Part shown: positions 17,337 through 27,380 of the stretch, in pieces
Layout of the letters: each line of letters starts with the position of its first letter
Position numbering within the stretch: the stretch's first letter is position 1
Source of the DNA: Marinomonas algicola
Lineage (GTDB): Bacteria > Pseudomonadota > Gammaproteobacteria > Pseudomonadales > Marinomonadaceae
Length of the DNA: 64,000 nucleotides
Direction: 5' to 3'
Assembly: GCF_014805825.1 (NCBI RefSeq)
Contig: NZ_CP061941.1
Location: 3,224,001-3,288,000, forward strand
Made by a program: the position numbers and the translations under genes
Notes under the pieces: model-generated
What the model was told of the DNA's origin: nothing
The model's database searches: none
Seen by the model: only the letters and a program-made list of their open reading frames with translations

Positions 17337-20300
17337 TTAATTCGGCTTAATTTGCTCTCTGCGCTGATCAATATCAAGCAAAAGCGTTTGTAATGAATCC
17401 TGATAAGATCCATTTTCCTTCCACATCCCTCTTTGACAAGCCTCTAAAAGGCGTTCTGCCATTTCTTCTAAGGCATGAGGATTATTGTCTTTTAGAAAAT
17501 GCTGATTTTGTTTGTCAAACAATAAGCGATCACATACTTGCTTATATTGATAATCAGATACGATATCTGTTGTTGCATCATAAGCGAACAAATAATCAAC
17601 CGTAGCCGCCATTTCAAAGGCGCCTTTATAACCGTGCTCTTGCATCGCACCAATCCATTTTGGGTTTAGCACTCTTGTCCGTATCACTCGATTCAACTCT
17701 TCTTTTAACGTACGGACTTTTGGCATAGACGGGTTGGAATGATCATTATGGAAAACATCTGGCGCTTCGTTTTTCAAAACGGTAACAGCATTGGTCATGC
17801 CACCCTGAAACTGGTAATAGTCATCTGAATCCAAAATATCATGCTCTCTGTTATCTTGATTCTGCATAACCAGCTCTAACCGTGACAAACGATCCGAAAA
17901 GGAATTTCGAGCTAAAACACCGTCTCCAGCTTGACCATCATAAGCATAGCTTCCCCAATTTAAGTAGGCCTCAGCCAAATCTTCTTTTGAATCCCAACAA
18001 CGTTCATCGATTAAACCTTGCAAACCCGCTCCATAAGCACCTGGCTTACTACCAAATACTCGGTAGCTGGCCTGTCTTTGGGCATCGGCCTCATCCATTC
18101 CCTGAGAAATCAATGTGCTTCTACGCTCTTCAATATGTTGTTGAATTACATTCCCTGTACCAGGCTCAATAAAATCAGCTATGGCTTGTACGGCAGTATC
18201 AAATAACCGCATTACATTTGGAAATGCATCCCGGAAAAAACCCGACACTCTCAAAGTAACATCGACCCTTGGGCGACCTAGTTGCATGCAGGATAACACC
18301 TCAAAATCAGACACTCGATTTGAACCTGACGCCCAGATAGGACGCACGCCCATCAGCGCAAAAGCTTGTGCAATATCGTCACCACCGGTTCTCATGGTCG
18401 CCGTCCCCCAAACAGACAAACCAATTTCTGTTGGGTAATCCCCGTGCTCTTGTAGATAGCGCTCAATTAAAGATTGCGCGGACTTTTCACCCAATGCCCA
18501 AGCCGCTGGCGAAGGTATGGCTCGATTGTCTACAGAGAAAAAATTTCGCCCTGTTGGCAAGGTATCCAAACGCCCTCGGGTAGGAGCGCCACTTGGCCCC
18601 GGCGGAATAAAACCGCCACTTAAGCCTGTTAATAGTGCTTGTAATTCATCCACAGCGCTTTTTTCTAAGGAAGGCATCAATCGACGTTTAGCATGTTCCA
18701 ACAGACGTGCTGTCAAAGGAAAAGATGACGTCAATGACTCTAGATTTTCCAAATTAATTAAATAAGTTAAGCACAGTTTCTCAGCCAACCATTCCAAACG
18801 CTCTTTCGTATCCGCGCCAGTACGCCAAACCACATCACTCAACGCCATTAAACAAGCGGGCCTCTCACCTTCCCAAGGCGTGGCTAAAGACGTCAATGGG
18901 TCAAATAGCTTACCTTTTTCAGTTAACCCCAAATCAGACACAAGGCTATGTAAAATGCCTTGGCTCTCAGGTGTTTTTCCACGAGGGAGGCGTAATAAAG
19001 CGACCACCGTATCGGCCAGTTTTTCAGCGCTAGGTAATTGCCCTAAAACATGTAAGCCATGACGAATTTGGGCCTCTTTGATTTCACACAAATACGCATC
19101 CAAACTCTCTAATACGGCACGTTCATCATTCCCATTCTCTAAAGCAACTTCCTCTAACAAATGAGTACTTTCAGCCAAGATGAGAATTTGCTCTTTCAAC
19201 CACTTTTCACGGCGAACGTCCATGCCTAACGCTTGATAATATTCATCAACTAGACCTTCTAGCACTAACAACTCGCCGTAAGTTTCTGCCCTTGTCATGG
19301 GTGGCATCAGGTGATCAATAATAGCCGCTTGAATACGCCGTTTAGCCTGAGCACCTTCCCCAGGGTCATTGACAATAAAAGGATAAAAGTGCGGCATTGG
19401 ACCTAAAACGATATCAGGCCAACATTGTTCAGATAAAGCAGCGCCTTTACCCGGAAGCCATTCTAAATTTCCGTGTTTCCCCACATGGACAATGGCATCT
19501 ACTTGATACACATGACGTAACCAAAAATAATACGCTAAATAACTGTGAGGCGGAATCAAGTCTGGATCATGGTAGTTAGCGGCCAAGTCGACATTAAAGC
19601 CTCGAGCAGGTTGAATCCCCACAAACGTTTCCCCGAGACGAATACCGGCTAACATAATTCTGGCTTGGCCATTCTGTATTCGGCATTTATGATCCTCTTC
19701 TGCGGGACCCCAACGCGTTAATACAGCTTGTTGAGATGCGTGCGGTAATTGCTTAAAATACTGTTGATACTCCTTTAATGATAGACTTTGCCAACAGCCT
19801 CTTTCATGTAAGGTATTGGGGTTATTTGTGATCGCCCCCAAAAGTTCTTCTATCAATGCATTTCCAGTAATAGGAATCGTTTCAACAGGGTAACCAGCCT
19901 GCGCCATAGACGATAATATAGTAATCATAGAAGCTGGTGTGTCCAGCCCAACACCATTACCAATACGACCATCTTTCGTTGGGTAATTAGCCAGTATTAA
20001 CGCAATGCGCTTTTGCGAATTGCTTTTTTCACTTAAACGACAATAAGCTTTAGCTAATGCCGCGACAAATTTCGCTCGCTCAATGTGAATACCGTATTGC
20101 ACAAGATTAATTTGTCCCTGAGAATGGTAGGAAGCATGTTGTTTAAAGCTCACGGCACGCGTCACGATACGACCGTCCATCTCAGGTAACACCACTTGCA
20201 TGGCCATATCACGACTTCTCAATCCCTGAAATTGATCTTGCCAATCTTCCTCTGTACTACTGGATAAAATTAATTGCAGCACTGGAATCGCGCGGTCAAA

Positions 20301-21212
20301 AGAAGACTGAAAATCCGTTGGTTCTGACGCTAAATCAGGGCTTCCAACACGGTTACTTGCGAACCCAGTAGCATTTAATACCACTTTAATAGACAGCTGA
20401 TTAAGGACCTCATTCACCACAGAAAGCGACATCTCATCTTTTAATGACCGTATCGCCAAAGCAATAACAACCAATCCTTGTGAGGCAAAAATCGCCATGA
20501 GGTCATCAAACATCTGAGTATTGCCGCTTTGCACATGGCTGCGATAAAACAATAATACGCCATCCGCTCGTTGCAAACCTAGATCCGATTGCCACTCTTG
20601 GACACGGCTTGAGGTCGATTTATGATAAACAAAACACGCCGGCAAAGAGCTAGGAGGACTAAAACCTAAAAGAGAGCATTTCTCTAATGACTGAGTATAA
20701 GATGACGTAACCAATTGCTGAGCAAGAAATAATAATAAAGAACGAATATTTTGAGGACCACCCTCTCGTAAATAACGCCACACGTCAAATGACACATTGG
20801 CAGACACAGTAGAGGCCTCAAAAAGCGACTCATCTAACGCATCATCACCGGGAACAATAATCAAATGCCGGCCTTGTTTGGCTTTAGACCAAGACAGCAA
20901 ACGCTCAAACCCATAAGACCAATAATGTTGACCGCCTAATAAGGAGACCACAACTAACTTGGCCTGTTCCAATACTTTATCTTCATACAAGTCATACGCT
21001 GCGGGCTTTAAAAGTTGCATCCAATTGGCTAAACGAATACTAGGCAAAGCATAATTCGGCTCAGTCTTATCTATCTCATCCATCGCGAAAGCACAGGCAT
21101 TTAACACGCTGTCTGAGGCCGACAAAAACACAATGTCTCCCGCCGTTTGCTCTAGGTCGATAATCCCTTCATCATCAACAAAGCCACCCGGTTTCGCTGC
21201 CAATAGATGCAT
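17337..21212 (-). CDS. cobN: Cobaltochelatase large subunit CobN
   Basis: The 1291-residue protein belongs to the CobN/magnesium-chelatase H family, which binds hydrogenobyrinate a,c-diamide and inserts cobalt with ATPase partners CobS/CobT (or ChlD/I-like proteins). Typical blocks are seen: DAIVHVGKHGNLEWLPGKG, PHSYLAYYFWLRHVY, GGFIPPGPSGAPTRGRLDTLPTGRN (residues near 880) and, near the C-terminus, KVRTLKEELNRVIRTRVLNPKWI. The length is normal for CobN and no disruption is seen. CobW ends 11 bp upstream, so the two are co-transcribed. CobS and CobT are not in this window. Confidence 0.96.
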   Translation of the reverse strand: MHLLAAKPGGFVDDEGIIDLEQTAGDIVFLSASDSVLNACAFAMDEIDKTEPNYALPSIRLANWMQLLKPAAYDLYEDKVLEQAKLVVVSLLGGQHYWSYGFERLLSWSKAKQGRHLIIVPGDDALDESLFEASTVSANVSFDVWRYLREGGPQNIRSLLLFLAQQLVTSSYTQSLEKCSLLGFSPPSSLPACFVYHKSTSSRVQEWQSDLGLQRADGVLLFYRSHVQSGNTQMFDDLMAIFASQGLVVIALAIRSLKDEMSLSVVNEVLNQLSIKVVLNATGFASNRVGSPDLASEPTDFQSSFDRAIPVLQLILSSSTEEDWQDQFQGLRSRDMAMQVVLPEMDGRIVTRAVSFKQHASYHSQGQINLVQYGIHIERAKFVAALAKAYCRLSEKSNSQKRIALILANYPTKDGRIGNGVGLDTPASMITILSSMAQAGYPVETIPITGNALIEELLGAITNNPNTLHERGCWQSLSLKEYQQYFKQLPHASQQAVLTRWGPAEEDHKCRIQNGQARIMLAGIRLGETFVGIQPARGFNVDLAANYHDPDLIPPHSYLAYYFWLRHVYQVDAIVHVGKHGNLEWLPGKGAALSEQCWPDIVLGPMPHFYPFIVNDPGEGAQAKRRIQAAIIDHLMPPMTRAETYGELLVLEGLVDEYYQALGMDVRREKWLKEQILILAESTHLLEEVALENGNDERAVLESLDAYLCEIKEAQIRHGLHVLGQLPSAEKLADTVVALLRLPRGKTPESQGILHSLVSDLGLTEKGKLFDPLTSLATPWEGERPACLMALSDVVWRTGADTKERLEWLAEKLCLTYLINLENLESLTSSFPLTARLLEHAKRRLMPSLEKSAVDELQALLTGLSGGFIPPGPSGAPTRGRLDTLPTGRNFFSVDNRAIPSPAAWALGEKSAQSLIERYLQEHGDYPTEIGLSVWGTATMRTGGDDIAQAFALMGVRPIWASGSNRVSDFEVLSCMQLGRPRVDVTLRVSGFFRDAFPNVMRLFDTAVQAIADFIEPGTGNVIQQHIEERRSTLISQGMDEADAQRQASYRVFGSKPGAYGAGLQGLIDERCWDSKEDLAEAYLNWGSYAYDGQAGDGVLARNSFSDRLSRLELVMQNQDNREHDILDSDDYYQFQGGMTNAVTVLKNEAPDVFHNDHSNPSMPKVRTLKEELNRVIRTRVLNPKWIGAMQEHGYKGAFEMAATVDYLFAYDATTDIVSDYQYKQVCDRLLFDKQNQHFLKDNNPHALEEMAERLLEACQRGMWKENGSYQDSLQTLLLDIDQRREQIKPN

Positions 21213-21223
21213 TTACGACCACC

Positions 21224-22297
21224 TTAGTTTACTGAAGAAGTGTCTAACGCTTTTTCTATCTTAGCTTTATTAAGCCCTTTTCCGATAAACACCAATTGAG
21301 TTTTTCGTTCTTCTGCTGGTGCCCATAAACGATCAAAGTGACGCTCCAAGCGTTCTCCAACCACTTGAAACACTTGACGCATAGGCTTACCTGCAACAGC
21401 GGCAAAACCTTTTACTCGATAAATATTATTCTCAGTAACTAAGGTATTTAACACCGTATTTAATGCATTTGAGTCGACTTCACCCAATGACACGACAAAC
21501 GAATCAAAATGATCATGAGCATGATCGTGTTCGGCACCATGTGCATGGTGGTGATCATGATGATTGTGGATATGGTTAATGTGCACCTCTGTTGCTGACT
21601 CCATTCCTAACAGCCTATCCAATGGTGCCAACCCATGATCTATGTAAGCTGTCTTCACTTTTGCCGGTACTTTATGCGCCACAATCTTGGCGACTTTGTT
21701 TTTTTCAAGCTCGGACAATAAATCCGTCTTACTCACAACAACCAGGTCGGCCGCACTTAACTGGTCATCCAATAACTCTTGTAAACTCGGGTCATGATCT
21801 AAACTTTCATCAGCCAGACGTTGAGCTTGTACTTTATCGGCATCATGAGCAAAACGCCCAGCCGCTACCGCTGGCCCATCAATCACCGTTATTACGGCAT
21901 CCACCGTGCAATATTCTTTTATTCCAGGCCAATTAAACGCTTGTACTAATGGTTTAGGCAGCGCTAAGCCACTGGTTTCAATTAGGATATGATCAATGTC
22001 ACCACGTCGAGCAACCAATTGTTTCATTACCGGTAAAAACTCTTCTTCTACTGTACAACAAATACAGCCATTCGCCAGTTCATAAAAACCGTCTTCTGAA
22101 CGCGTTTCCGAGCCTTCTTCACAATCCAAAGGACAAGAGCGTAGCAACTCTGAATCAATATCTAACTCACCGAATTCATTGACAATCACAGCAATACGTT
22201 TGCCTGCTGCCTGCTTTAATACATTAGACAATAAGGTAGTTTTACCGCTACCAAGAAAACCAGTAACAATGGTCGTCGGGATTTTATTTAGTTGCAT
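21224..22297 (-). CDS. cobW: CobW-family GTPase metallochaperone
   Basis: The 357-residue protein is a G3E-family GTPase: Walker A GFLGSGKTT (13-21), the metal-binding C-x-C-C motif (CICC at 78-81), SKTD guanine-specificity motif near 189, and a C-terminal CobW domain. A histidine-rich segment (about 239-263) separates the two domains. CobW is linked to cobalt supply for CobN-type chelation, which agrees with its position 11 bp upstream of cobN. The C-terminal domain retains KGFAAVAGKPMRQVFQVVG. Confidence 0.94.
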   Translation of the reverse strand: MQLNKIPTTIVTGFLGSGKTTLLSNVLKQAAGKRIAVIVNEFGELDIDSELLRSCPLDCEEGSETRSEDGFYELANGCICCTVEEEFLPVMKQLVARRGDIDHILIETSGLALPKPLVQAFNWPGIKEYCTVDAVITVIDGPAVAAGRFAHDADKVQAQRLADESLDHDPSLQELLDDQLSAADLVVVSKTDLLSELEKNKVAKIVAHKVPAKVKTAYIDHGLAPLDRLLGMESATEVHINHIHNHHDHHHAHGAEHDHAHDHFDSFVVSLGEVDSNALNTVLNTLVTENNIYRVKGFAAVAGKPMRQVFQVVGERLERHFDRLWAPAEERKTQLVFIGKGLNKAKIEKALDTSSVN

Positions 22298-22418
22298 GCT
22301 CTCTACTCTTAAATAATCATTAATTGAGATCGTTAAATGACCTAGGTAAGGTATATTACGTATTTCGATAATCGGCCAAGCAATACATGACCCGTTAATA
22401 AAAGACGCTTACCCTAGT

Positions 22419-23189
22419 TTATTTTTTCTTATGCTTCACTTTACGGTAGATATGCGCCTGATTTTTATCGTACAAATAGGATTCATCAAACTCTTCCGTA
22501 TCCAAAACATGCCCCACCAAAATAAGGCTGGTACGAGTAAATTTCTTTTCGCGCACTTTTTGGACTATGTCGGATAAGGTGCCAGTGACATAGTCTTGAT
22601 CTGGCCAACTGGTGCGATAACAAACGGCAACAGGGCAAGCTGTACCATAATGAGGTATCAGCTCTTCAACAATCTTATGAATTCTCGTCACCCCTAAATG
22701 AATGGCCAGCGTCGCACCACTCTGGGCTAATGCCGGTAAACGCTCCCTTTCTGGAAACGGGGTTTTTCCTTCATACCGTGTCATTATGACAGTTTGAGAT
22801 ACCCCAGAAAGCGTCAATTCTTTTTTCAACATGGCCGCCGACGCCGCAACAGCACTGACACCGGGGATGATGTCGTATGCAATATTTAACAGGTCTAAAC
22901 GTCGCATTTGCTCGCCTGTAGCACCATATAAAGAGGGGTCTCCTGAATGTAATCGCGCCACATTTTTCCCCTCTTTAAAGGCTTTTTCTATCACAGCCGT
23001 GGTTTCATCAAGGTTCATTTTAGCGGTGTCCAGAATACACTCTGCGGAACCCTCTACACGTTCAACAACCTCTCGTGGAATCAAAGAACCGGCGTAGAGA
23101 ACAACAGGGCAAAGGGTTAAGGTTTTCACGGCTTTGACTGTCATTAAATCTGGATCGCCCGGCCCAGCACCGATAAAGTAAACTTTCAT
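22419..23189 (-). CDS. cobM: Precorrin-4 C11-methyltransferase CobM
   Basis: The 256-residue enzyme is a SAM-dependent tetrapyrrole methylase: GAGPGDPDLMTVKA at the N-terminus, AGSLIPREVVE, LHSGDPSLYGATGEQ and DIIPGVSAVAASAA, all specific to the CobM/CbiF branch. It methylates precorrin-4 at C11 in cobalamin synthesis. A basic tail (VKHKKK) ends the protein. It follows cobJ by 65 bp and precedes cobW by 121 bp on the same strand. Confidence 0.95.
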   Translation of the reverse strand: MKVYFIGAGPGDPDLMTVKAVKTLTLCPVVLYAGSLIPREVVERVEGSAECILDTAKMNLDETTAVIEKAFKEGKNVARLHSGDPSLYGATGEQMRRLDLLNIAYDIIPGVSAVAASAAMLKKELTLSGVSQTVIMTRYEGKTPFPERERLPALAQSGATLAIHLGVTRIHKIVEELIPHYGTACPVAVCYRTSWPDQDYVTGTLSDIVQKVREKKFTRTSLILVGHVLDTEEFDESYLYDKNQAHIYRKVKHKKK

Positions 23190-23254
23190 TTTGTGCTGCT
23201 CCTTGTTTAATCTAATAGAGATGCCACCTTATTCATTTAAACCCTCCATATGAT

Positions 23255-24031
23255 TTATAGTTTTTTCGAGTAGCCTCGAGGCGTATAAATCCAGTGTTTT
23301 TCACCATTCACAATATGTCTAGATTCACTATTTCCTATACTAACCATGGTAAACATATCCACCTGACTGGCATCCAATTCACCTAACGAAGTAAAGACAA
23401 TGTCTTCTTCTAAACGCGTCAGCTGTCGCCCAATCATCACGGGCGTAGAGGCGGGGCGATACTGCAATAACACATCACGAGCATGATTCAATTGCCAATC
23501 TCTTTTACGTGACACAGGATTATAAAAAGACACAACAAAGTCACCGATACCCGCCGCATGAATCCGTTTATCAATGGTTTCCCAAGGCGTTAATAAATCG
23601 GATAAAGATATCGTACAGAAGTCATGACCTAACATGGCACCAACACGACTGGCGCCTGCTTGCATCGCGGAAATACCAGGAACCACTTCGATTTCTACTT
23701 CCAACCATTCTGGATGCGATTCTTTACCTTGAAGTTGTTGGTCTAATAACTCAAATACCAATGTGGCCATGGCATAAATACCAATGTCACCGCTTGAAAT
23801 TAATGACGTTGTTTTACCTGATGCGGCTAAATTGAGGGCCAACCGAGCGCGCCCAATTTCTTCACCTAATGGTAAGTCGTGATGCTGTTTACCCTCACAA
23901 ATGGCACCTAGTAAATCCAAATAATAGCCGTAAGCCACCATATCAGTACTGGCGCTTAACGCCGACAAGGCCTTCGGAGCCACCAAATCCAAATCACCCG
24001 GCCCTATACCGATTACAAACAACTGACTCAT
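23255..24031 (-). CDS. cobJ: Precorrin-3B C17-methyltransferase CobJ
   Basis: The 258-residue protein has the tetrapyrrole methylase core (GIGPGDLDLVAPKA, SSGDIGIYAMA, VVPGISAMQAGASRVGA) and the CobJ/CbiH-specific GYYLDLL and FYNPVSRKRDWQL segments. It methylates C17 and contracts the ring of precorrin-3B. It is the first of five cobalamin genes transcribed leftwards (cobJ, cobM, cobW, cobN, cbiX). No cobalamin riboswitch (B12 box) could be recognised upstream. Confidence 0.95.
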   Translation of the reverse strand: MSQLFVIGIGPGDLDLVAPKALSALSASTDMVAYGYYLDLLGAICEGKQHHDLPLGEEIGRARLALNLAASGKTTSLISSGDIGIYAMATLVFELLDQQLQGKESHPEWLEVEIEVVPGISAMQAGASRVGAMLGHDFCTISLSDLLTPWETIDKRIHAAGIGDFVVSFYNPVSRKRDWQLNHARDVLLQYRPASTPVMIGRQLTRLEEDIVFTSLGELDASQVDMFTMVSIGNSESRHIVNGEKHWIYTPRGYSKKL

Positions 24032-24194
24032 AGAACAACCGTTGCAAAAATATAATAGAAGGATTATACAGAACTTATTAGATGGAATGTGTGAAATTCA
24101 TTAACATGGAGATGAGCTTTCTTCACATTAAAAGAGCTGTCGTCTTGAGAGAAGAGAGGAATAATCATTAATATAACATTGTATTGTTCTTAAA

Positions 24195-24227
24195 CTAAAG
24201 CGTAAAAAAACTCTGTATACGCTTTAG
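24195..24227. terminator. Hairpin between the FkbM gene and cobJ
   Basis: Perfect 10-bp arms (CTAAAGCGTA / TACGCTTTAG) enclose a 13-base loop. On the minus strand it lies about 65 bp past the FkbM-methyltransferase stop, followed by TTTAAG. It is a possible terminator, though the T-run is weak. Confidence 0.5.
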
Positions 24228-24292
24228 CTTATTCTTAAAATTCAATAACTTTAAAACTAAAGGAATTTATCATTGACTACCTACGGATTCAA

Positions 24293-25282
24293 TTATTTAA
24301 CAGAGAGCTTCGTCAAAACGTCACTAACATCATAGGATCTTAACCAAACCAAGTTTTCTAGTAGTGGCCGTGAATATCCAATATCTATTAATGCCTGAGC
24401 CGCAGCTTCTGCGATTTCTTGATTTGTTTGACAGGCCATATTTTTTGTTAAATTAGGAATATCAACCTTGTCTGCGATCTCAGCCGCAGCTAATAATTCG
24501 TTTGTTTGAACAGTACGCCACTCCCCATCCTGATTTTCTAACGGTGTCAGTCCATAACTCAGCATCATCCCAATAAAATCCCTTGATAAAAAGCCAGCTT
24601 CACCAATAGAAAGCGGAGAAAACTCAGTAATGATTTTAATATTCGTTGAGGCGTTAATGATTGTACTTAGTCCTTTTAATGCTGGTAATTCATAGCCTTC
24701 AATATTAATTTTAATAAAATTGACTGGGGTGGTAACTAGGCTATCACCTTTTACTATTCGTACTTCTGTCGATTCATCTGAACAACAAACTGAAGAATAA
24801 AGCCGATGCATACCGTGATTGTCTTTACTCTTAAACAACAAAGCAGATCCCGATTCGTGACTTAATGCAACTTGATGAAGTGATAACGAATAGTTATCTT
24901 TTATATAAGAAGCACAGTTCATTTCTAAAATTTTATAATTTTCATAGTCCGGCTCGATAGCAATAACGTTCCCGTTCTCTCCAACGATATTGGCAAATAA
25001 TGTCGTGTAATATCCAATATTAGCACCAATATCTAAGCACACATCCCCCTCTTTAATTAGTAATGAGCACAAGCGTGTTTCTTCTGGCTCAAATACAGCA
25101 TTCAGCCTTAAGTCCAAACTGTCTATTTTGTCTAACTGAAACAAACGATTATGCAATTTGATTGCGTTATCCATTGTTAGCCCAGTTCCTAGTTGCTGAT
25201 TCGATAATTTTTCAGAGGGACTCAATTCAGATACACCCCGATTACCTATCAACTTTGACACTAGCTCACTTATCATTCCCAC
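24293..25282 (-). CDS. FkbM-family SAM-dependent methyltransferase
   Basis: The 329-residue protein carries the SAM motif I LDIGANIGYYTTLFA, the acidic loop IEPDYENYKIL and the FkbM block FIKINIEGYELPALKGL. FkbM enzymes O-methylate sugars or polyketide-type substrates. Flanking N- and C-terminal regions (about 60 and 90 residues) are not recognised. GTG at 25282 has AGGAG seven bases upstream; an ATG six bases later is the alternative start. The gene follows the LRR-kinase gene by 77 bp on the same strand. The substrate is unknown. Confidence 0.88.
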   Translation of the reverse strand: MGMISELVSKLIGNRGVSELSPSEKLSNQQLGTGLTMDNAIKLHNRLFQLDKIDSLDLRLNAVFEPEETRLCSLLIKEGDVCLDIGANIGYYTTLFANIVGENGNVIAIEPDYENYKILEMNCASYIKDNYSLSLHQVALSHESGSALLFKSKDNHGMHRLYSSVCCSDESTEVRIVKGDSLVTTPVNFIKINIEGYELPALKGLSTIINASTNIKIITEFSPLSIGEAGFLSRDFIGMMLSYGLTPLENQDGEWRTVQTNELLAAAEIADKVDIPNLTKNMACQTNQEIAEAAAQALIDIGYSRPLLENLVWLRSYDVSDVLTKLSVK

Positions 25283-25359
25283 TGTTTTACTCCTTTTGAT
25301 TTGTTCCTATCAAATATATTGCTGAGACAAATGAATCTACTTCCAGAACTAAAACACAT

Positions 25360-26607
25360 TTAAGCAATATTAAACATTCGGCGCTTTAAATCGTAATAGG
25401 CTTCGGTTTGCTTATCTTCTTCAATACACAAATTCAACATGTCTTCTATAAAGTGCGTCATGGCTCTTTGCTCAATACGCTGAAGGCCATGCTGTTGGTA
25501 CATAGGCAAGCAATCGTATTTTGAGGCCGCTCCAAAATCACCAAATAATAAGTGTCCTTCAGGGTGAATCAACATATTATGTGCGTATAAGTCTCCATGA
25601 CAGATGCGTTTAGATCTTAAGTGTGCCATGACACTATCAACTTGATTTACCATGTGTTGAATTTGAGAAATGGAAAACGCTTGCCCTTGCGTAAATGTAT
25701 CACGAGTACAAGTGTCAAAACTGGGCGCTTGGCCTAGATTGAAATAATTCGGTGGTATCAAAGACATCACCAAGGCCGACATAGAGTCTTCTGCAATTTT
25801 TGCCAGCGGCGTTACCACGTTCGGGTGTTCACCTACTGATAAGCAAATATCCAACTCATCTTCTGGAGAACCATCGCTGGTGACCTCACCTTTAAACACC
25901 TTAATTGCGACCTCACGAGCAAGATTGTCATTCGCCTCACGATTGATTGCTCTCGAAATCACGCCTGACGCACCTTGCCCCAATACTTCTTGCCATTCAA
26001 ATTGGCTACGTTTTAAGGTCATACATTCCGCATGTTCATCTCTTACATCGCAGAATGGGTTATTAGAAAAAGCCAACCAAGCCAAACGAGGTAAACTCAA
26101 TAATAAGTATGGAAACTCAGCAAACTGATTAGAAGAGATCCTAAGAAGCTCTAAGTTTTTACAACGCGCAATGGCGTTCGGCAAATGCGTTATCGCATTT
26201 CCAGCTAACGCCAGTTTTTGCAATCGCTCTAGATCACCTAAGCTTTCTGGTAACACCTTAATACAATTATCTGTCAGTATTAACCAACGTAAATTCTCTG
26301 GCAACGAGGTCTCTGGCACGTCGATTATTTGATTGTGCTTAAAACCAATAATGTCTAAGGATTCACAGACGCCTAACGCATCAGGCAAACGAGTAAATTG
26401 ATTATTAGAGCAAAACAAAATACGCAATTTGGTTAAACGAGATAAGTCTGCGGGTAATTCTGTTAGCCGATTATTTGACAGATCCAGAACTTCTAAAGTA
26501 TCCGCTAAAGTAAAAATTTCACGCGGAAATTGAGTTAGATCTTCCGCTAATTGAAGGTGAGTAGCACCCACTAACTCCCCTTTTTTGAGCTGTTCTAAAG
26601 TTTGCAC
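25360..26607 (-). CDS. Leucine-rich-repeat protein with C-terminal protein kinase domain
   Basis: The 415-residue protein has about seven leucine-rich repeats (residues 16-185; units such as LEVLDLSNNRLTELPADL) followed directly by a kinase domain. The kinase motifs are intact: glycine loop GQGASG (210-215), VAIK lysine 236, catalytic loop HGDLYAHN (Asp339, Asn344) and DFG (357-359); the loop has HGD instead of HRD. No signal peptide or membrane helix is seen, so it should be cytosolic. The start is GTG, since an in-frame stop lies just upstream. Targets are unknown; the LRRs would supply protein-protein recognition. Confidence 0.9.
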   Translation of the reverse strand: MQTLEQLKKGELVGATHLQLAEDLTQFPREIFTLADTLEVLDLSNNRLTELPADLSRLTKLRILFCSNNQFTRLPDALGVCESLDIIGFKHNQIIDVPETSLPENLRWLILTDNCIKVLPESLGDLERLQKLALAGNAITHLPNAIARCKNLELLRISSNQFAEFPYLLLSLPRLAWLAFSNNPFCDVRDEHAECMTLKRSQFEWQEVLGQGASGVISRAINREANDNLAREVAIKVFKGEVTSDGSPEDELDICLSVGEHPNVVTPLAKIAEDSMSALVMSLIPPNYFNLGQAPSFDTCTRDTFTQGQAFSISQIQHMVNQVDSVMAHLRSKRICHGDLYAHNMLIHPEGHLLFGDFGAASKYDCLPMYQQHGLQRIEQRAMTHFIEDMLNLCIEEDKQTEAYYDLKRRMFNIA

Positions 26608-26642
26608 AGGTCACATCCATTATCAAAATCGAATTGCGGCTA

Positions 26643-27320
26643 TTATGCCTTAATAAGGCGTTGTTTTAACGCTTGATGGGAAGAAACTTCAAAAGTAGGC
26701 AGAATGCCGTCACTGTTATCATGATGGTGTGGGTTATACCAACACGTATCAATTCCAGCATTTACGCCACCTAATATATCTGACTTTAATGTGTCCCCGA
26801 CAATCAGCACTTTGCCTCTCGCTGGCTGCCCCATTTTCTCAAAGGCATAATCGAAAATCTTTTTACTGGGTTTTGCGGCACCCACTTGTTCAGAAATGGC
26901 TAAAAATTCGAACGTGTTGTTCAACCCATTCCTTGCAAGACGAACCTTTTGTAAATCCGTAAAACCATTTGTTATAATCGCCATCTTGACTTGACCTTTA
27001 AGGCTTTCAAGTAGATCCAGAACACCATCCAAAGGTGTACAAATTTCAGCCATTGCATTTAAAAATGCCGAATTAAGGTTTTTTTCAGTCACATTTAAAC
27101 GCCTTGCCCAAAGCTCAAAACGACGCATTTTCAAGGTTTCAGCATCAATTTCATCGTTTTGATACTGAACCCAAAGCGGTTTGTTTTTGCTCTGATATTC
27201 TTCAAAATGACTTTCAGTGAAATCAACCCCGAACGCCTTTAGGGCTTTTTTTAACCCTGAAAAGGCATCAAAATGGAATAAAGTCTCATCCGCATCAAAT
27301 AGAACCCAATCGTACTGCAT
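26643..27320 (-). CDS. yjjG: HAD-family pyrimidine 5'-nucleotidase, YjjG type
   Basis: The 225-residue protein shows all HAD motifs: DADET (Asp9, Asp11), ITNGF near residue 116, a catalytic Lys in AAKPSKKIFDYAF and the acidic VGDTLKSDILGG. Its match to YjjG (house-cleaning nucleotidase acting on UMP, dUMP, TMP and non-canonical nucleotides) is good across the cap. It lies between a GGDEF gene and the LRR-kinase gene, with gaps of 60 and 35 bp. Confidence 0.9.
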   Translation of the reverse strand: MQYDWVLFDADETLFHFDAFSGLKKALKAFGVDFTESHFEEYQSKNKPLWVQYQNDEIDAETLKMRRFELWARRLNVTEKNLNSAFLNAMAEICTPLDGVLDLLESLKGQVKMAIITNGFTDLQKVRLARNGLNNTFEFLAISEQVGAAKPSKKIFDYAFEKMGQPARGKVLIVGDTLKSDILGGVNAGIDTCWYNPHHHDNSDGILPTFEVSSHQALKQRLIKA

Positions 27321-27380
27321 GTGTTTTCCTAGTTAGTAATGAGATGTCGAAAATATAAGAAACCATTTACCAATAGTAGA

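Noticed and set aside
24032..24292. Possible cobalamin riboswitch before cobJ
   Set aside because: No B12-box core (GCCACTG) or supporting stems could be found in the leader on the minus strand.
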